Shown one piece after another: positions 44,091 through 52,155 of a stretch of DNA of 64,000 nucleotides. Positions within the stretch are counted from its first letter, which is position 1, and each line of letters opens with the position of its first letter. This stretch comes from Pedobacter caeni (GTDB lineage Bacteria; Bacteroidota; Bacteroidia; Sphingobacteriales; Sphingobacteriaceae): NCBI RefSeq assembly GCF_900129215.1, contig NZ_FQUQ01000009.1, positions 1 to 64,000 of the forward strand, read 5' to 3'. A model generated the notes under the pieces. It saw only the letters and a list, made by a program, of their open reading frames with translations, ran no database searches and was not told the DNA's origin. The position numbers and the translations under genes are program-made.

Positions 44091-44600
44091 CTACTGTATT
44101 TTTCCTTTTTTAAAACGGATAACGGGGGCGGAAAAGGCAGATTCTTTTGCCTCATCATCTGGTCGTTTTGCATGTTGTTTTATAATTTGTTGTTCTCCAA
44201 AAGGAGAATACCTCCCCTTCTGTTTTTTCCAGTTATCGTAAAGAACAGCATGATAGACGTTGCTATCCGCTTTTTCGTAAACGATTTGAAGGCAGAGATT
44301 CTTTGTTACCTCAGGTAGTTTTTTATCTTTCTTATACTTCAGATAAACTGTTTCTGTAGCCGGTTCATAATGGTAAGTTCCTTTATATTGGTGTCTCCAA
44401 TAAGCCCCGCCCGAATACCAATGTGTAGCCATGAATGTATGGTCACTGAAAAATTGCCAGATTGAACCTTTGCCAAACCCTTGCGTCAACTGTGATTGGG
44501 TTAGCATCCATTCTTCATTATCTAAAAATGGCTGATGTTGTTGTGCGCTGTTGCGACCGTATAACATGGTTAAGATTAAGATGATGAGAAAATGTTTCAT
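44091..44600 (-). CDS. Secreted protein of unknown function
   Basis: The 169-residue protein has a signal peptide cleaved near residue 19 (NSAQ). The mature part is rich in Trp and Tyr and has a strand-like pattern (WQFFSDHTFMATHWY, YWRHQYKGTYHYEP, TVYLKYKK) that recalls lipocalin-like or extracellular-response domains found in many Bacteroidota, where a protein responds to a wish for a small beta barrel. I cannot name a family. The C-terminus is basic. It lies 66 bases downstream of the acetyltransferase gene on the same strand. Confidence 0.65.
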   Translation of the reverse strand: MKHFLIILILTMLYGRNSAQQHQPFLDNEEWMLTQSQLTQGFGKGSIWQFFSDHTFMATHWYSGGAYWRHQYKGTYHYEPATETVYLKYKKDKKLPEVTKNLCLQIVYEKADSNVYHAVLYDNWKKQKGRYSPFGEQQIIKQHAKRPDDEAKESAFSAPVIRFKKGKIQ

Positions 44601-44666
44601 TCTTTAAGGTAGTTTAAAATCTTGCGCTTCCAAAATGGAATAGCAAGAAACAATTGGTATTGTTTA

Positions 44667-45236
44667 TCAATGTTTTTTAAACAAGAAGAGCGTATAACCA
44701 AAATCAAGCTTGTTGTAATTGGAAAAGCCAAATTTTTTATACCAGGATAAATTTTTCTCTGTACTTGTTTCTAAATAAACAGACCGTCCTTTTTGGTTTG
44801 CATCTTCCATAAGTTCTTCAAGTAATTTAGAACCTATTCCTTTATGCTGATCAGGAACCGAAACACCAATAAACCACAAGTAATAAAATGGCTGATTGGG
44901 GTAATTGCTTTTAATTACCTTTTCCCTGCTCATGGCTTTGAAAATATTTCGAATACCCAGGGTTCCCACGATCAGCTTAACATCAAGGAATATTGATTTT
45001 AAGGTTGTTCTTTTCTGGTCGGGATAAAGCACCAGTGCGCATGCCTTATGGTCATCAGATAAAAAAACTTCTCCGAAAGCATGGCAAACCTCGAAGGAAT
45101 AATCCATTAAGTTTTTAAGCCTTTTGGTTTTATCTCCGGATTGATTTAGTATATAATTTACACTCAGATTGTTTCTGAATGATTCGCATAGTATATCAAC
45201 TATTAAATTCTTATCTCCGATACCTGCTCTCTTCAT
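44667..45236 (-). CDS. GNAT-family N-acetyltransferase
   Basis: The 189-residue protein shows the acetyl-CoA-binding motif A as IGVSVPDQHKGIGSKLLEEL (about 125-144) and the following motif B with SWYKKFGFSNY near the C-terminus. GNAT enzymes move an acetyl group from acetyl-CoA to an amine. The substrate is unknown. It is cytoplasmic. The start ATG at 45236 is the first in frame and gives a full N-terminal region. Confidence 0.88.
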   Translation of the reverse strand: MKRAGIGDKNLIVDILCESFRNNLSVNYILNQSGDKTKRLKNLMDYSFEVCHAFGEVFLSDDHKACALVLYPDQKRTTLKSIFLDVKLIVGTLGIRNIFKAMSREKVIKSNYPNQPFYYLWFIGVSVPDQHKGIGSKLLEELMEDANQKGRSVYLETSTEKNLSWYKKFGFSNYNKLDFGYTLFLFKKH

Positions 45237-45538
45237 TTCAATGTTTTATGTAATAAAGGACTCATAGAACGTTCTTGACCCAACCGTAATTTTTTTTCTA
45301 CCATTAGTAATTTCTCGTTATGATCACTGACTTGTTTAATTCAATCTTGCTGAAAGGCTGAGTTAGAAAATCAGGTAAAAATCGTCGACTGTAAACTACT
45401 TTCTGTCGATGATAACTACTTGTCTGGCTGTCAACTGAATTTTACGTGCAAATATAATTTAGTTTTAGGGTAAAGGATGAGCTTCTTTAAGCAAAATATT
45501 AGCTTTAATATCCCTATAATTCTAAATTCAGATAGAAG
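45237..45538. other. Divergent intergenic region, 302 bases
   Basis: No gene is seen. It separates the minus-strand acetyltransferase gene from the plus-strand secreted-protein gene at 45539. The sequence is AT-rich. A TAGCTTTA at about 45499-45506 is the best -7-like string for the plus side, but it has no TTTG partner. No strong inverted repeat was found. Confidence 0.5.
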
Positions 45539-46042
45539 ATGAAAACCAAGGCCTTTTTAACCATGCTTGCCGTTATGTCTCTTATGGTCACCTTTGCTGC
45601 TTATTCGCAGGGAAAGAAGGTGAAAATCAATAAAGAGATGCAGGAAGCTTTGGAGATGCGTTACTCAACAGATCAGCAAACAGCTAAGACACAAAGATTC
45701 ATCTTCGACAAGATGGAGTGGAAAAAATCATGGATTGGCGTAAAGTATACTGATTTACTTAAAGCCTGGGGTGCACCCGCAAAAGCTTTCCCCAATGGGG
45801 ATGGAGGACAGGTTGTCGTATATGAAAAGGTAAGCAATTATGCAGGTGGGAGTTACAAGCCGGGATATTTTACTACTGGGGTTAATGGATTCGGACAAAC
45901 TGTTTTAACCGGGAGCAAACAGGCGGAAGATACCAGATGGGCCAGTCAGTATGTAGAAGTAACGACAGTACATATTGGTAAAGACAATTTAATCCAAAGC
46001 ATAGACCAAAAAACGACACATAGCCAATCCGGTACTCAATAA
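45539..46042 (+). CDS. Secreted protein with a BamE/SmpA-like segment
   Basis: The 167-residue protein has a signal peptide cleaved near residue 24 (AYSQ). The segment SWIGVKYTDLLKAWGAPAKA followed by a Gly-rich turn and QVVVYEK resembles the helix-helix-strand unit of BamE/SmpA-like proteins, which I recognise by pattern only. No lipobox is present, so it should be soluble in the periplasm or be secreted. It lies 11 bases before another secreted-protein gene, likely in one operon. Confidence 0.7.
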   Translation: MKTKAFLTMLAVMSLMVTFAAYSQGKKVKINKEMQEALEMRYSTDQQTAKTQRFIFDKMEWKKSWIGVKYTDLLKAWGAPAKAFPNGDGGQVVVYEKVSNYAGGSYKPGYFTTGVNGFGQTVLTGSKQAEDTRWASQYVEVTTVHIGKDNLIQSIDQKTTHSQSGTQ

Positions 46043-46053
46043 AAAAAGACAAA

Positions 46054-46779
46054 ATGAAATTTCACAAAATAATATTTGCACTGGTATTAGCCTTTTTTGT
46101 GCAGTTCTCCTATGCGCAGGGAAGATATTTTGAGGTGGTCTGCGAAAAATCAAATAACAGCATGTTTGGGGATGCTTTTTACGGTTTTGTGCGTCCTTTG
46201 GGTAATAAACCTGAGATCATTTTTCAACTTACCAACAAAAGTAAAAGCAAGGCGGAGCTGATGAAGCTTTTGCAAAGCTATCTTAAAAGTCGTCCGGCCC
46301 TTAAAGTTGACAAAGTCGTAGCCGGTCAGGGCGCCTATATTTGCTATAGGGATTTTGCCAGCATAGGAGATAAAAATCAGTGTTATTCTGATATCACGGC
46401 CCTTACTTATATCTACGCTGTTCCTTTAGATGACATGATCAAAATACGCATTGGCCTTGATTCGAAAATTTTTGCGACACTCAATGATGCTAAACTTCAA
46501 ATCAGTCCTTCAGATGCAGTTGTGTCTGAAGGTGATGTTCCTTTTGGAGATTACAGATATGTTCAGCCCAGTGGCTATAAAACGGGCAATACCGGTGGAT
46601 TACTTGGCAAAATGAAGGAGAAAGTAAAAAGACCAGGACTGGCATATCCGGACAGTGTTTTTGATGCCGAAGGTAAGGTCGTGAATGCGGTCAACAAGCA
46701 GATCATCGAAGCTTTTTACGATGGTTATGTTACAGATCTAAAAAAGTTTCTGGACGAAAATTTCAGCAAAAATAAGTAG
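46054..46779 (+). CDS. Secreted protein of unknown function
   Basis: The 241-residue protein has a signal peptide cleaved near residue 22 (SYAQ). Two Cys residues in the first half (VVCEKS and YICYRDF) and one in KNQCYSD could form a disulfide. A polar Gly-rich stretch lies in the middle (about 175-190) and the C-terminus is a charged helix. I recognise no domain. It is linked by 11 bases to the gene before it and by 35 bases to the membrane protein gene after it. Confidence 0.65.
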   Translation: MKFHKIIFALVLAFFVQFSYAQGRYFEVVCEKSNNSMFGDAFYGFVRPLGNKPEIIFQLTNKSKSKAELMKLLQSYLKSRPALKVDKVVAGQGAYICYRDFASIGDKNQCYSDITALTYIYAVPLDDMIKIRIGLDSKIFATLNDAKLQISPSDAVVSEGDVPFGDYRYVQPSGYKTGNTGGLLGKMKEKVKRPGLAYPDSVFDAEGKVVNAVNKQIIEAFYDGYVTDLKKFLDENFSKNK

Positions 46780-46814
46780 CGCCGGCTACAGGTATAATGC
46801 ATTAATGACAGGAG

Positions 46815-47438
46815 ATGAATTTAAAACAGTGGTTACAGAAGCTCAATGTTAAAAAAATACATTATATATCCGGGTTGATTTTATCGGTCTTCATCGCCTT
46901 TCATCTGGTGAACCAGCTACTTTCACTTTTAGGACCCTCTGTACATATAGAATGGATGAATCAATTCAGGAAAGTCTATCGTCAGCCTGTTTTCGAATTC
47001 ATATTGTTATTAGCTGTTTTTTTTCAGGTGATTACAGGGATTAAACTATTGTTTAATAAAAACAAAAAAACAGGAGTGGAAAAAGTTCAGCTTTATTCAG
47101 GTTTATACCTGTCTGTTTTTCTCATTGTTCATGTGGGGGCAGTTATGTTTGGCAGACAAATTCAATTAGACACTAACTTTTATTTTGCAGCAGCCGGAAT
47201 GAATTTGTCACCTGCAATTTTTGTGTTTATTCCCTATTATTTTTTGGCTGTAACTGCGATCACTCTGCATGTTGCATCACTACACTACCTAAAGACGAAA
47301 TCGAAAATGGTTTCTTATGGTATTGCGATTATCGGAATAATTGCTGCTGCATTGATCATTTTAGGCTATACCAATAGTTTTGAATGGCGGGAGATGCCAG
47401 TTGAATATCAGCATTTCATCAAGATGTTTTTTGGTTAA
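46815..47438 (+). CDS. Five-helix membrane protein, possible cytochrome b-like anchor
   Basis: The 207-residue protein has about five transmembrane helices. His residues sit inside or at the ends of helices (YISGLILSVFIAFHLVNQ, LSVFLIVHVGAVMF, LHVASLHYL), which resembles the di-heme cytochrome b anchors of succinate dehydrogenase or fumarate reductase. No sdhA or sdhB gene is near, so the role is open. The last 4 bases overlap the end of the convergent gene. A tightly linked secreted pair lies upstream. Confidence 0.65.
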   Translation: MNLKQWLQKLNVKKIHYISGLILSVFIAFHLVNQLLSLLGPSVHIEWMNQFRKVYRQPVFEFILLLAVFFQVITGIKLLFNKNKKTGVEKVQLYSGLYLSVFLIVHVGAVMFGRQIQLDTNFYFAAAGMNLSPAIFVFIPYYFLAVTAITLHVASLHYLKTKSKMVSYGIAIIGIIAAALIILGYTNSFEWREMPVEYQHFIKMFFG

Positions 47439-47824
47439 AAATTGTAACCGTAGCCATTCGCCTGTGCCTTAAACCATTCATGGAGGATAATCATTGCTAC
47501 GATGAAGATCCCGATAAAAATATACAACCATTTTTTATCCCGGGGAGATTGCGCATTGAGATCACTGGGGCGGACCAGCACATAGTAAAGACCAAATATC
47601 AACAATACCGGGCCAAGCATCATCGTTTTTACTGAGTAAGAAACGGAAGGGGCGTGTTCTGCCATTTGCTGTAACTTTTGATAAATAAAAAAATAACTAC
47701 TGAGCAGACCTGCTGCGATGAATAACACACCTATTAATAAGGGAGATATGGCTTTTTTTGGTTTTCTGGAGTTGTGATTTACAAATTCATAATCCTCATT
47801 TGGGTTGTTTGCCGGTATTTGCAT
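47435..47824 (-). CDS. Small membrane protein of unknown function
   Basis: The 129-residue protein has three transmembrane helices (about 28-48, 68-87 and 100-118) and a polar N-terminal tail. I recognise no family. It lies 17 bases downstream of a zinc-ribbon membrane protein gene on the same strand, and the two probably form an operon. Its end overlaps the convergent gene by 4 bases. Confidence 0.7.
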   Translation of the reverse strand: MQIPANNPNEDYEFVNHNSRKPKKAISPLLIGVLFIAAGLLSSYFFIYQKLQQMAEHAPSVSYSVKTMMLGPVLLIFGLYYVLVRPSDLNAQSPRDKKWLYIFIGIFIVAMIILHEWFKAQANGYGYNF

Positions 47825-47841
47825 GCTATCGTTTGTTGTGT

Positions 47842-48564
47842 TTAATTTTTATTTATGATCTGGTCAGCTCGCTCCAACCCCTTAAAGAAGATGTGGATGG
47901 TTTCTTCTCCCATAAGCTGAAAATCCTGATTCTTCTTAAAAACAGCATATTTCAGTGCGATTTTTTTGCCTTCAAAAGCATTTGCCTCTTTTGTGTTGAG
48001 CTGATCCCAATCGCCATATATGTCTGATCCTTTTTTTAGTTTTTCTACGAATAGGGTATCCGCTGAAAGGGACATATAGCGGAAATAGGTATAGTTATAA
48101 GAAGGTGATGGTTCGGTGATCAATAATGCGACCCGGTACAGATCACCTGTCTTAGGTGCTGTTATGTATTCAGATAACAGGGCTTTGTTTTCAATCTGGC
48201 TTCGTTTATTTCCTTTAGCAAGTAGAAAAACAATTCCAGCAATAAGTCCAATAAAGGCAGCAAACAAAAGTGGGTTGATCAACAGACCTCTCCATAAGCT
48301 TAGTGGTGTTTTAATCTCTTTCTTCAGTCGGTAATAACTCTGTTCCAGTTCATCTGTCCATTTAAGATTGGGTATTTTCTGATCACATCTTAAGCAGCAT
48401 GCCATTCCATATTTATGTTCTGGCCACATAGGCATGAGAAACCAGGCATATTTTTGAAATATTGCCAATTCTATTCCTCCTCTTGCTCCACATAACGGAC
48501 AGTTTAACTCAGGACAAGGGACGACTTTATGTGGTAAGGTTCTGACCTGATAAATGAATATCAT
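47842..48564 (-). CDS. Zinc-ribbon membrane protein of unknown function
   Basis: The 240-residue protein has two Cys pairs near its N-terminus (CPLCG about residue 21-25 and CLRCDQ about 56-61) that can form one zinc ribbon. A transmembrane stretch lies at about 92-114 (LLFAAFIGLIAGIVFLLAKG). The remaining 120 residues form a predicted extracytoplasmic mixed domain. It is followed by a small membrane protein gene after 17 bases. No function is claimed. Confidence 0.7.
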   Translation of the reverse strand: MIFIYQVRTLPHKVVPCPELNCPLCGARGGIELAIFQKYAWFLMPMWPEHKYGMACCLRCDQKIPNLKWTDELEQSYYRLKKEIKTPLSLWRGLLINPLLFAAFIGLIAGIVFLLAKGNKRSQIENKALLSEYITAPKTGDLYRVALLITEPSPSYNYTYFRYMSLSADTLFVEKLKKGSDIYGDWDQLNTKEANAFEGKKIALKYAVFKKNQDFQLMGEETIHIFFKGLERADQIINKN

Positions 48565-48722
48565 TGTATTGTTTTACAGTAATTGTTACAATTTGGAAAG
48601 ATAAAGTTTTATTGACTTGAATTCTGTTCGGGCTCATAAATAAAAGAGTAAAAATTTATCCAGGTAACAGATCCAGTCATCAGTAGAAAAAGTATCTTGG
48701 CATTAAGAAATAATCTTTATAC

Positions 48723-49112
48723 ATGAGACTTATAAAACTACATCATCTCATAAACTATTGTATTGCTACAGTCTGGTTCATAAATGGTCTTTTTTGTAAA
48801 GTACTGAACCTTGTTCCGCGGCATGAGCTGATTGTTTCCAGCATTTTAGGAGATGAATATTCAAGGCCTTTAACCCTTTTGATTGGCCTTTCCGAGATCG
48901 GAATGTCGATCTGGGTTTTAACAGGCTTAAGATCCCGTCTGAATGCCATTGCTCAGATGATCATCGTTGGTGTCATGAACCTGTTGGAGTTTTTCCTTGT
49001 TCCTGATCTGCTTTTATGGGGGAAAATGAATTCGATATTTGCTGCTTCGTTTATTCTTTTGGTTTATTTTAACGAGTTTTATCTGAATAAAAAATCGCTT
49101 TCCCACACCTGA
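48723..49112 (+). CDS. DoxX-like membrane protein
   Basis: The 129-residue protein has four transmembrane helices and the WFINGLFCKVLNLVPRHE segment after helix 1 that is typical of small DoxX-like proteins. Known DoxX relatives associate with redox or sulfur metabolism, but this subtype is uncharacterised. It is the first gene of a four-gene run, 1 base before the DUF2071 gene. No strong promoter was recognised in the 158 bases upstream. Confidence 0.75.
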   Translation: MRLIKLHHLINYCIATVWFINGLFCKVLNLVPRHELIVSSILGDEYSRPLTLLIGLSEIGMSIWVLTGLRSRLNAIAQMIIVGVMNLLEFFLVPDLLLWGKMNSIFAASFILLVYFNEFYLNKKSLSHT

Positions 49113-49113
49113 T

Positions 49114-49854
49114 ATGAACTCATTTCTTAAGAACCATCCATTTCCTGTTGAGGCCTTTTTTGAAAGTTCTGTAGTGTTGACCTTTGCTGTAGCAAAAGAA
49201 CAACTGGAGAAACTTATACCGGAATGTCTGGAGCTTGATACTTTTGATGAAAAATGGGCATTTATAGCATTGGCTATGGTCCAGACAAAAGGATTACGTC
49301 CTAAAGGCTTTCCAAAGATTCTTGGAAATGATTTCTTTTTAATCGGGTATCGGGTATTTGTCAGATATACCAATGCTGCAGGGAAAAAATTAAGAGGTCT
49401 TTACATCCTTAAGTCCGAAACAGACAAAAAGAAGATGGAGTTTCTGGGCAATATTTTTACCCACTATAATTATACGACTACTGATATCATCCATGTCAAG
49501 GAGGGGAATACCACTGAAATTAAATCGTTAGGTTCTCGTTTTTCTGTGAAAATTGAAGCACCTGATGGAACCGTTTCACTACCACCGCAGTCCCCATTTC
49601 CGGATTGGAAGACCGCAAGAAGATTTGCCGGCCCTTTACCTTTTACATTTACTTACAGTAAGGACACTAAAGAAGTTTTAATTATTGAAGGAGTCAGGGA
49701 GAACTGGATCCCGGAACCCATAAATGTGATGGAACATCAGGTTTCATTTGTTGATGATTTAGGGCTAAAAAACGTAGTCCTGGCTAATGCTTTTATCATT
49801 AGAGATATCCCATATCATTGGAAGAAAGGAAAAACAGAAATATGGAACAAATAA
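49114..49854 (+). CDS. DUF2071-family protein (acetoacetate-decarboxylase-like fold)
   Basis: The 246-residue cytoplasmic protein has the pattern of DUF2071/YqjF proteins: PFPVEAFFESSVVLTFAV, LIPECLELDTFD and a central RVFVRYTNAAGKKLRGLYIL. The fold is related to acetoacetate decarboxylase, but the catalytic Lys cannot be confirmed by eye. The function of the family is not known. Its last 13 bases overlap the start of the methyltransferase gene, and it begins 1 base after the DoxX-like stop. Confidence 0.8.
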   Translation: MNSFLKNHPFPVEAFFESSVVLTFAVAKEQLEKLIPECLELDTFDEKWAFIALAMVQTKGLRPKGFPKILGNDFFLIGYRVFVRYTNAAGKKLRGLYILKSETDKKKMEFLGNIFTHYNYTTTDIIHVKEGNTTEIKSLGSRFSVKIEAPDGTVSLPPQSPFPDWKTARRFAGPLPFTFTYSKDTKEVLIIEGVRENWIPEPINVMEHQVSFVDDLGLKNVVLANAFIIRDIPYHWKKGKTEIWNK

Positions 49855-50600
49855 GAAGGCCATTTCAGGGAGTTTTAAATATCCTTCGCTTTAACTGGCA
49901 TTTTTATTTATTGTCACTGGGCGTCCTGTTTTTGTTGTTTTTTCTGGCAGGTTTTCTTCCAGGGTATAACCAAAGGTATTTTTATGGGCTTTGTTTCCTC
50001 ATCCTGGGGATGAGTGTCATTTCCCTTTTAGTTTCTTATTATGTATATGATTTATCCGGACTGTACGATTTTAGTTGGTTGAAGGTATTAGAAACGGATC
50101 GCCGGATTGTGAATATAAGTGCCGGCTTTGATGAAACCAGTCATTTGCTGAGAAATAGATTTAGAGAAGGAGAGCTGATCGTCCTTGATTTTTATGATCC
50201 ACAGAAACACACTGAAGTTTCCATAAAGCGGGCCAGAAAAGCTTATCCCGTGTTTGAGGGGACCAGACAAGTGAACACCACTGAGCTGGGGCTGGAAGAT
50301 GATTCTGCGGATAAGATATTTGTCATCCTGTCTGCACATGAAATCAGAGATGAAAGTGAGCGGATCATCTTTTTTAAGGCACTAAAGAAAGCACTAAAAC
50401 CAAACGGACAGGTTTTCATTATTGAACACCTGAGAGACTGGACGAACTTCCTGGCCTATAACATTGGGTTTTTCCATTTTTATTCAAAATCTACCTGGTG
50501 TAAAACCTTTCGGGAGGCTGGGCTTAAAGTTCAGTGCGAAATCAGGCAGACGCCATTTATTTCAACATTTATACTGCAAAAGAATGGAGATACATTTTAG
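49842..50600 (+). CDS. Membrane-anchored class I SAM methyltransferase-like protein
   Basis: The 252-residue protein, started at ATG 49842, has two transmembrane helices (about 20-42 and 46-68) before a Rossmann-type methyltransferase domain. Motif I is IVNISAGFDETSHLL, an unusual form that lacks the usual D/E-x-G-x-G. Later strands (EGELIVLDFYDP, ADKIFVILSAHEI, GQVFIIEHLRDW) match class I methyltransferases. The substrate is unknown. It overlaps its upstream neighbour by 13 bases and its downstream neighbour by 17 bases. An earlier TTG at 49818 would add 8 residues. Confidence 0.78.
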   Translation: MEQIRRPFQGVLNILRFNWHFYLLSLGVLFLLFFLAGFLPGYNQRYFYGLCFLILGMSVISLLVSYYVYDLSGLYDFSWLKVLETDRRIVNISAGFDETSHLLRNRFREGELIVLDFYDPQKHTEVSIKRARKAYPVFEGTRQVNTTELGLEDDSADKIFVILSAHEIRDESERIIFFKALKKALKPNGQVFIIEHLRDWTNFLAYNIGFFHFYSKSTWCKTFREAGLKVQCEIRQTPFISTFILQKNGDTF

Positions 50601-50979
50601 AATTATTGGTGTCCTGTTAATTATATTGTCTTTTGCTCACCTGGTTTTTCCAAAGTATTTTAATTGGAACAAGGAGTTTGAATCGTTGAGTCTGATCAAT
50701 CGGCAAATGATGTATGTGCATACTTTTTTTATCGCATTTGTTGTGCTTTTAATTGGGGTATTATGTCTTAGTTCTTCAACAGAGTTGATTTATACCCCTC
50801 TTGGCCGGAGGGTTGATTTGGGAATCGGTCTCTTTTGGTTGGCAAGGTTGTTTATACAATTCTTTGGATATTCGCCGAAACTCTGGAAAGGTAAGCGACT
50901 GGAAACCATCATACATATCCTGTTTTCGTTATTGTGGACTTACCTAAGTGTCATATTTTTAGTTTGTTACTGGGGATAA
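50584..50979 (+). CDS. Four-helix membrane protein of unknown function
   Basis: The 131-residue protein has four transmembrane helices (about 7-22, 45-66, 82-100 and 109-129). The ATG at 50584 overlaps the last 17 bases of the methyltransferase gene. An upstream in-frame ATG (50464) lies deep inside that gene and would add a non-hydrophobic tail, so I reject it. I recognise no family. It closes the overlapping four-gene run. Confidence 0.72.
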   Translation: MEIHFRIIGVLLIILSFAHLVFPKYFNWNKEFESLSLINRQMMYVHTFFIAFVVLLIGVLCLSSSTELIYTPLGRRVDLGIGLFWLARLFIQFFGYSPKLWKGKRLETIIHILFSLLWTYLSVIFLVCYWG

Positions 50980-51295
50980 TGAGGAAAAAAAGGATGTAGC
51001 TTTTTTTTGCAGGTATTCGATCTTCTGCATTTAAATTCTGAATGAACACTAAAAAACAGGAAAAAAGCATGAAAAATTGTGGGTTTTAGTGGTGATTATC
51101 CTTCAAATTATAAAATTTTAACATTTGAGGACGCTGGATCCTTAGCATTCAACTTTTTGGATACGATCTCAATATGTTGCTGGTTTTTCAGAATGTCTAT
51201 TTAATTGGTGGATAAAATGCCTTCTTAATAGAAAAAAACAGGTTTTATCAATCATAACGAGATGAGCAGGAAGCTAATAGGGATTGGTCAAAAGA

Positions 51296-51313
51296 GGATA
51301 TGCAAACGTTTGT
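51296..51313. promoter_or_regulatory. LacI-type operator candidate 1
   Basis: GGATATG followed by CAAACGTTTG (51303-51312) is a perfect 10-base palindrome, extending imperfectly outward (G-C...T-G). The same core after GGATAT recurs 389 bases downstream. LacI-family regulators commonly bind such sites. No LacI gene is in the window. Confidence 0.45.
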
Positions 51314-51685
51314 GTTGATTTAACGTCATAATTTAATTTAAGAGTCTGGCAGGAAAATAATATCATAAAACCTTTAGAGGCTGGGGGAAAAGGGAGCTGG
51401 AAGGTCTGATTATTCAAACAAATGTTTGTATGTTAAGTGTCAGTATTTCAGTGTTTTGTGGTTTGTTTTTTGTTTGTGCTTGCCTGATCTTAAATCAGAT
51501 GTTCCGGCAAGTGAAGCGGATCAGATGAATAAGTGCAGAAAGCAAGGTTCGTGTCTTATTCTTGTTGTCTATTCTGTTAATCCCAGCTTTAAATCAATAG
51601 TTGATTTTTGGTTAATGTTTTGTCTGTAATTAAGTGACAATATTTTAGTTATTGTGAAATAAAATATACATAAGAATACTTGCAG

Positions 51686-51703
51686 GGATATCAAACGTTT
51701 GCG
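51686..51703. promoter_or_regulatory. LacI-type operator candidate 2
   Basis: GGATAT followed directly by CAAACGTTTG (51692-51701) repeats the core and left flank of candidate 1, with GCG to the right. It lies about 450 bases before the SusC(3) start. Two spaced copies could allow looping or reflect two regulated promoters. Confidence 0.45.
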
Positions 51704-51890
51704 CTATAAATTGAAATAAAGAGCTGATTGAAATGACCTAAATTAGATTTAATAATTAGAACCAATCTTCATTGTTGACCGACCATCAGAGTAATTTATT
51801 CTGCAACAATAAGATAAAGCGACCAAATATAGACCAGGAGAGCAATCTCTTTTAAACCATAACCGACCCAACAACCTAAACAAACCGACC

Positions 51891-51950
51891 ATGACCAAAA
51901 TCTCTACTTTTTATCAAAATTCAGATCTCAATCGTTCTATCAGGAATTAA
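51891..51950 (+). CDS. Possible 19-residue leader ORF
   Basis: ATG at 51891 starts a short frame, MTKISTFYQNSDLNRSIRN, ending in TAA at 51948-51950. It follows an A/C-rich stretch (AACCGACCCAACAACC) similar to the leaders of SusC genes in this window, so it may be translated in the 5' leader of SusC(3), 205 bases before its start. I know no family for it and a chance frame of this length is likely, so confidence is low. Confidence 0.2.
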   Translation: MTKISTFYQNSDLNRSIRN

Positions 51951-52155
51951 AATATATTCCAATCCATAGAACCATTAGGTTATTCAATTATTCATTCTTA
52001 GGTACTAAAAATATAACTGCATTTTCTGTGGTTTAGTATCTATCTGCATGTTTTTTAATTAAATAATCCAATCGCAACTACGAGTAGTTGTCGTCATGGG
52101 AATGCTATGTCCCGGGCTCAATCTAAGCTAACAATCTAATAATTAATTAATACGA

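Larger units (their letters stand above)
50980..52155. other. Large gene-poor gap upstream of the third SusC gene
   Basis: This stretch of 1176 bases has no convincing gene. It holds two related palindromes (51296-51313 and 51686-51703), a looser inverted repeat CAAACA-AA-TGTTTG (51415-51428), an A/C-rich stretch (51845-51890) like the leaders of SusC genes here, and a 19-residue ORF (51891-51950). A 67-residue frame at 51426-51629 has poor composition and I do not call it. Early runs of A and T follow the preceding operon but no clear terminator stem was found. Confidence 0.6.

Noticed and set aside
50464..50583. Upstream ATG for the last four-helix protein
   Set aside because: It lies 120 bases inside the methyltransferase gene and adds a non-hydrophobic tail. 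ATG at 50584 gives a clean membrane protein.
51426..51629. 67-codon plus-strand frame in the large gap
   Set aside because: Its composition (many Cys, Phe and Val without a clear signal or domain) and lack of a promoter or neighbour support suggest chance in AT-rich DNA.
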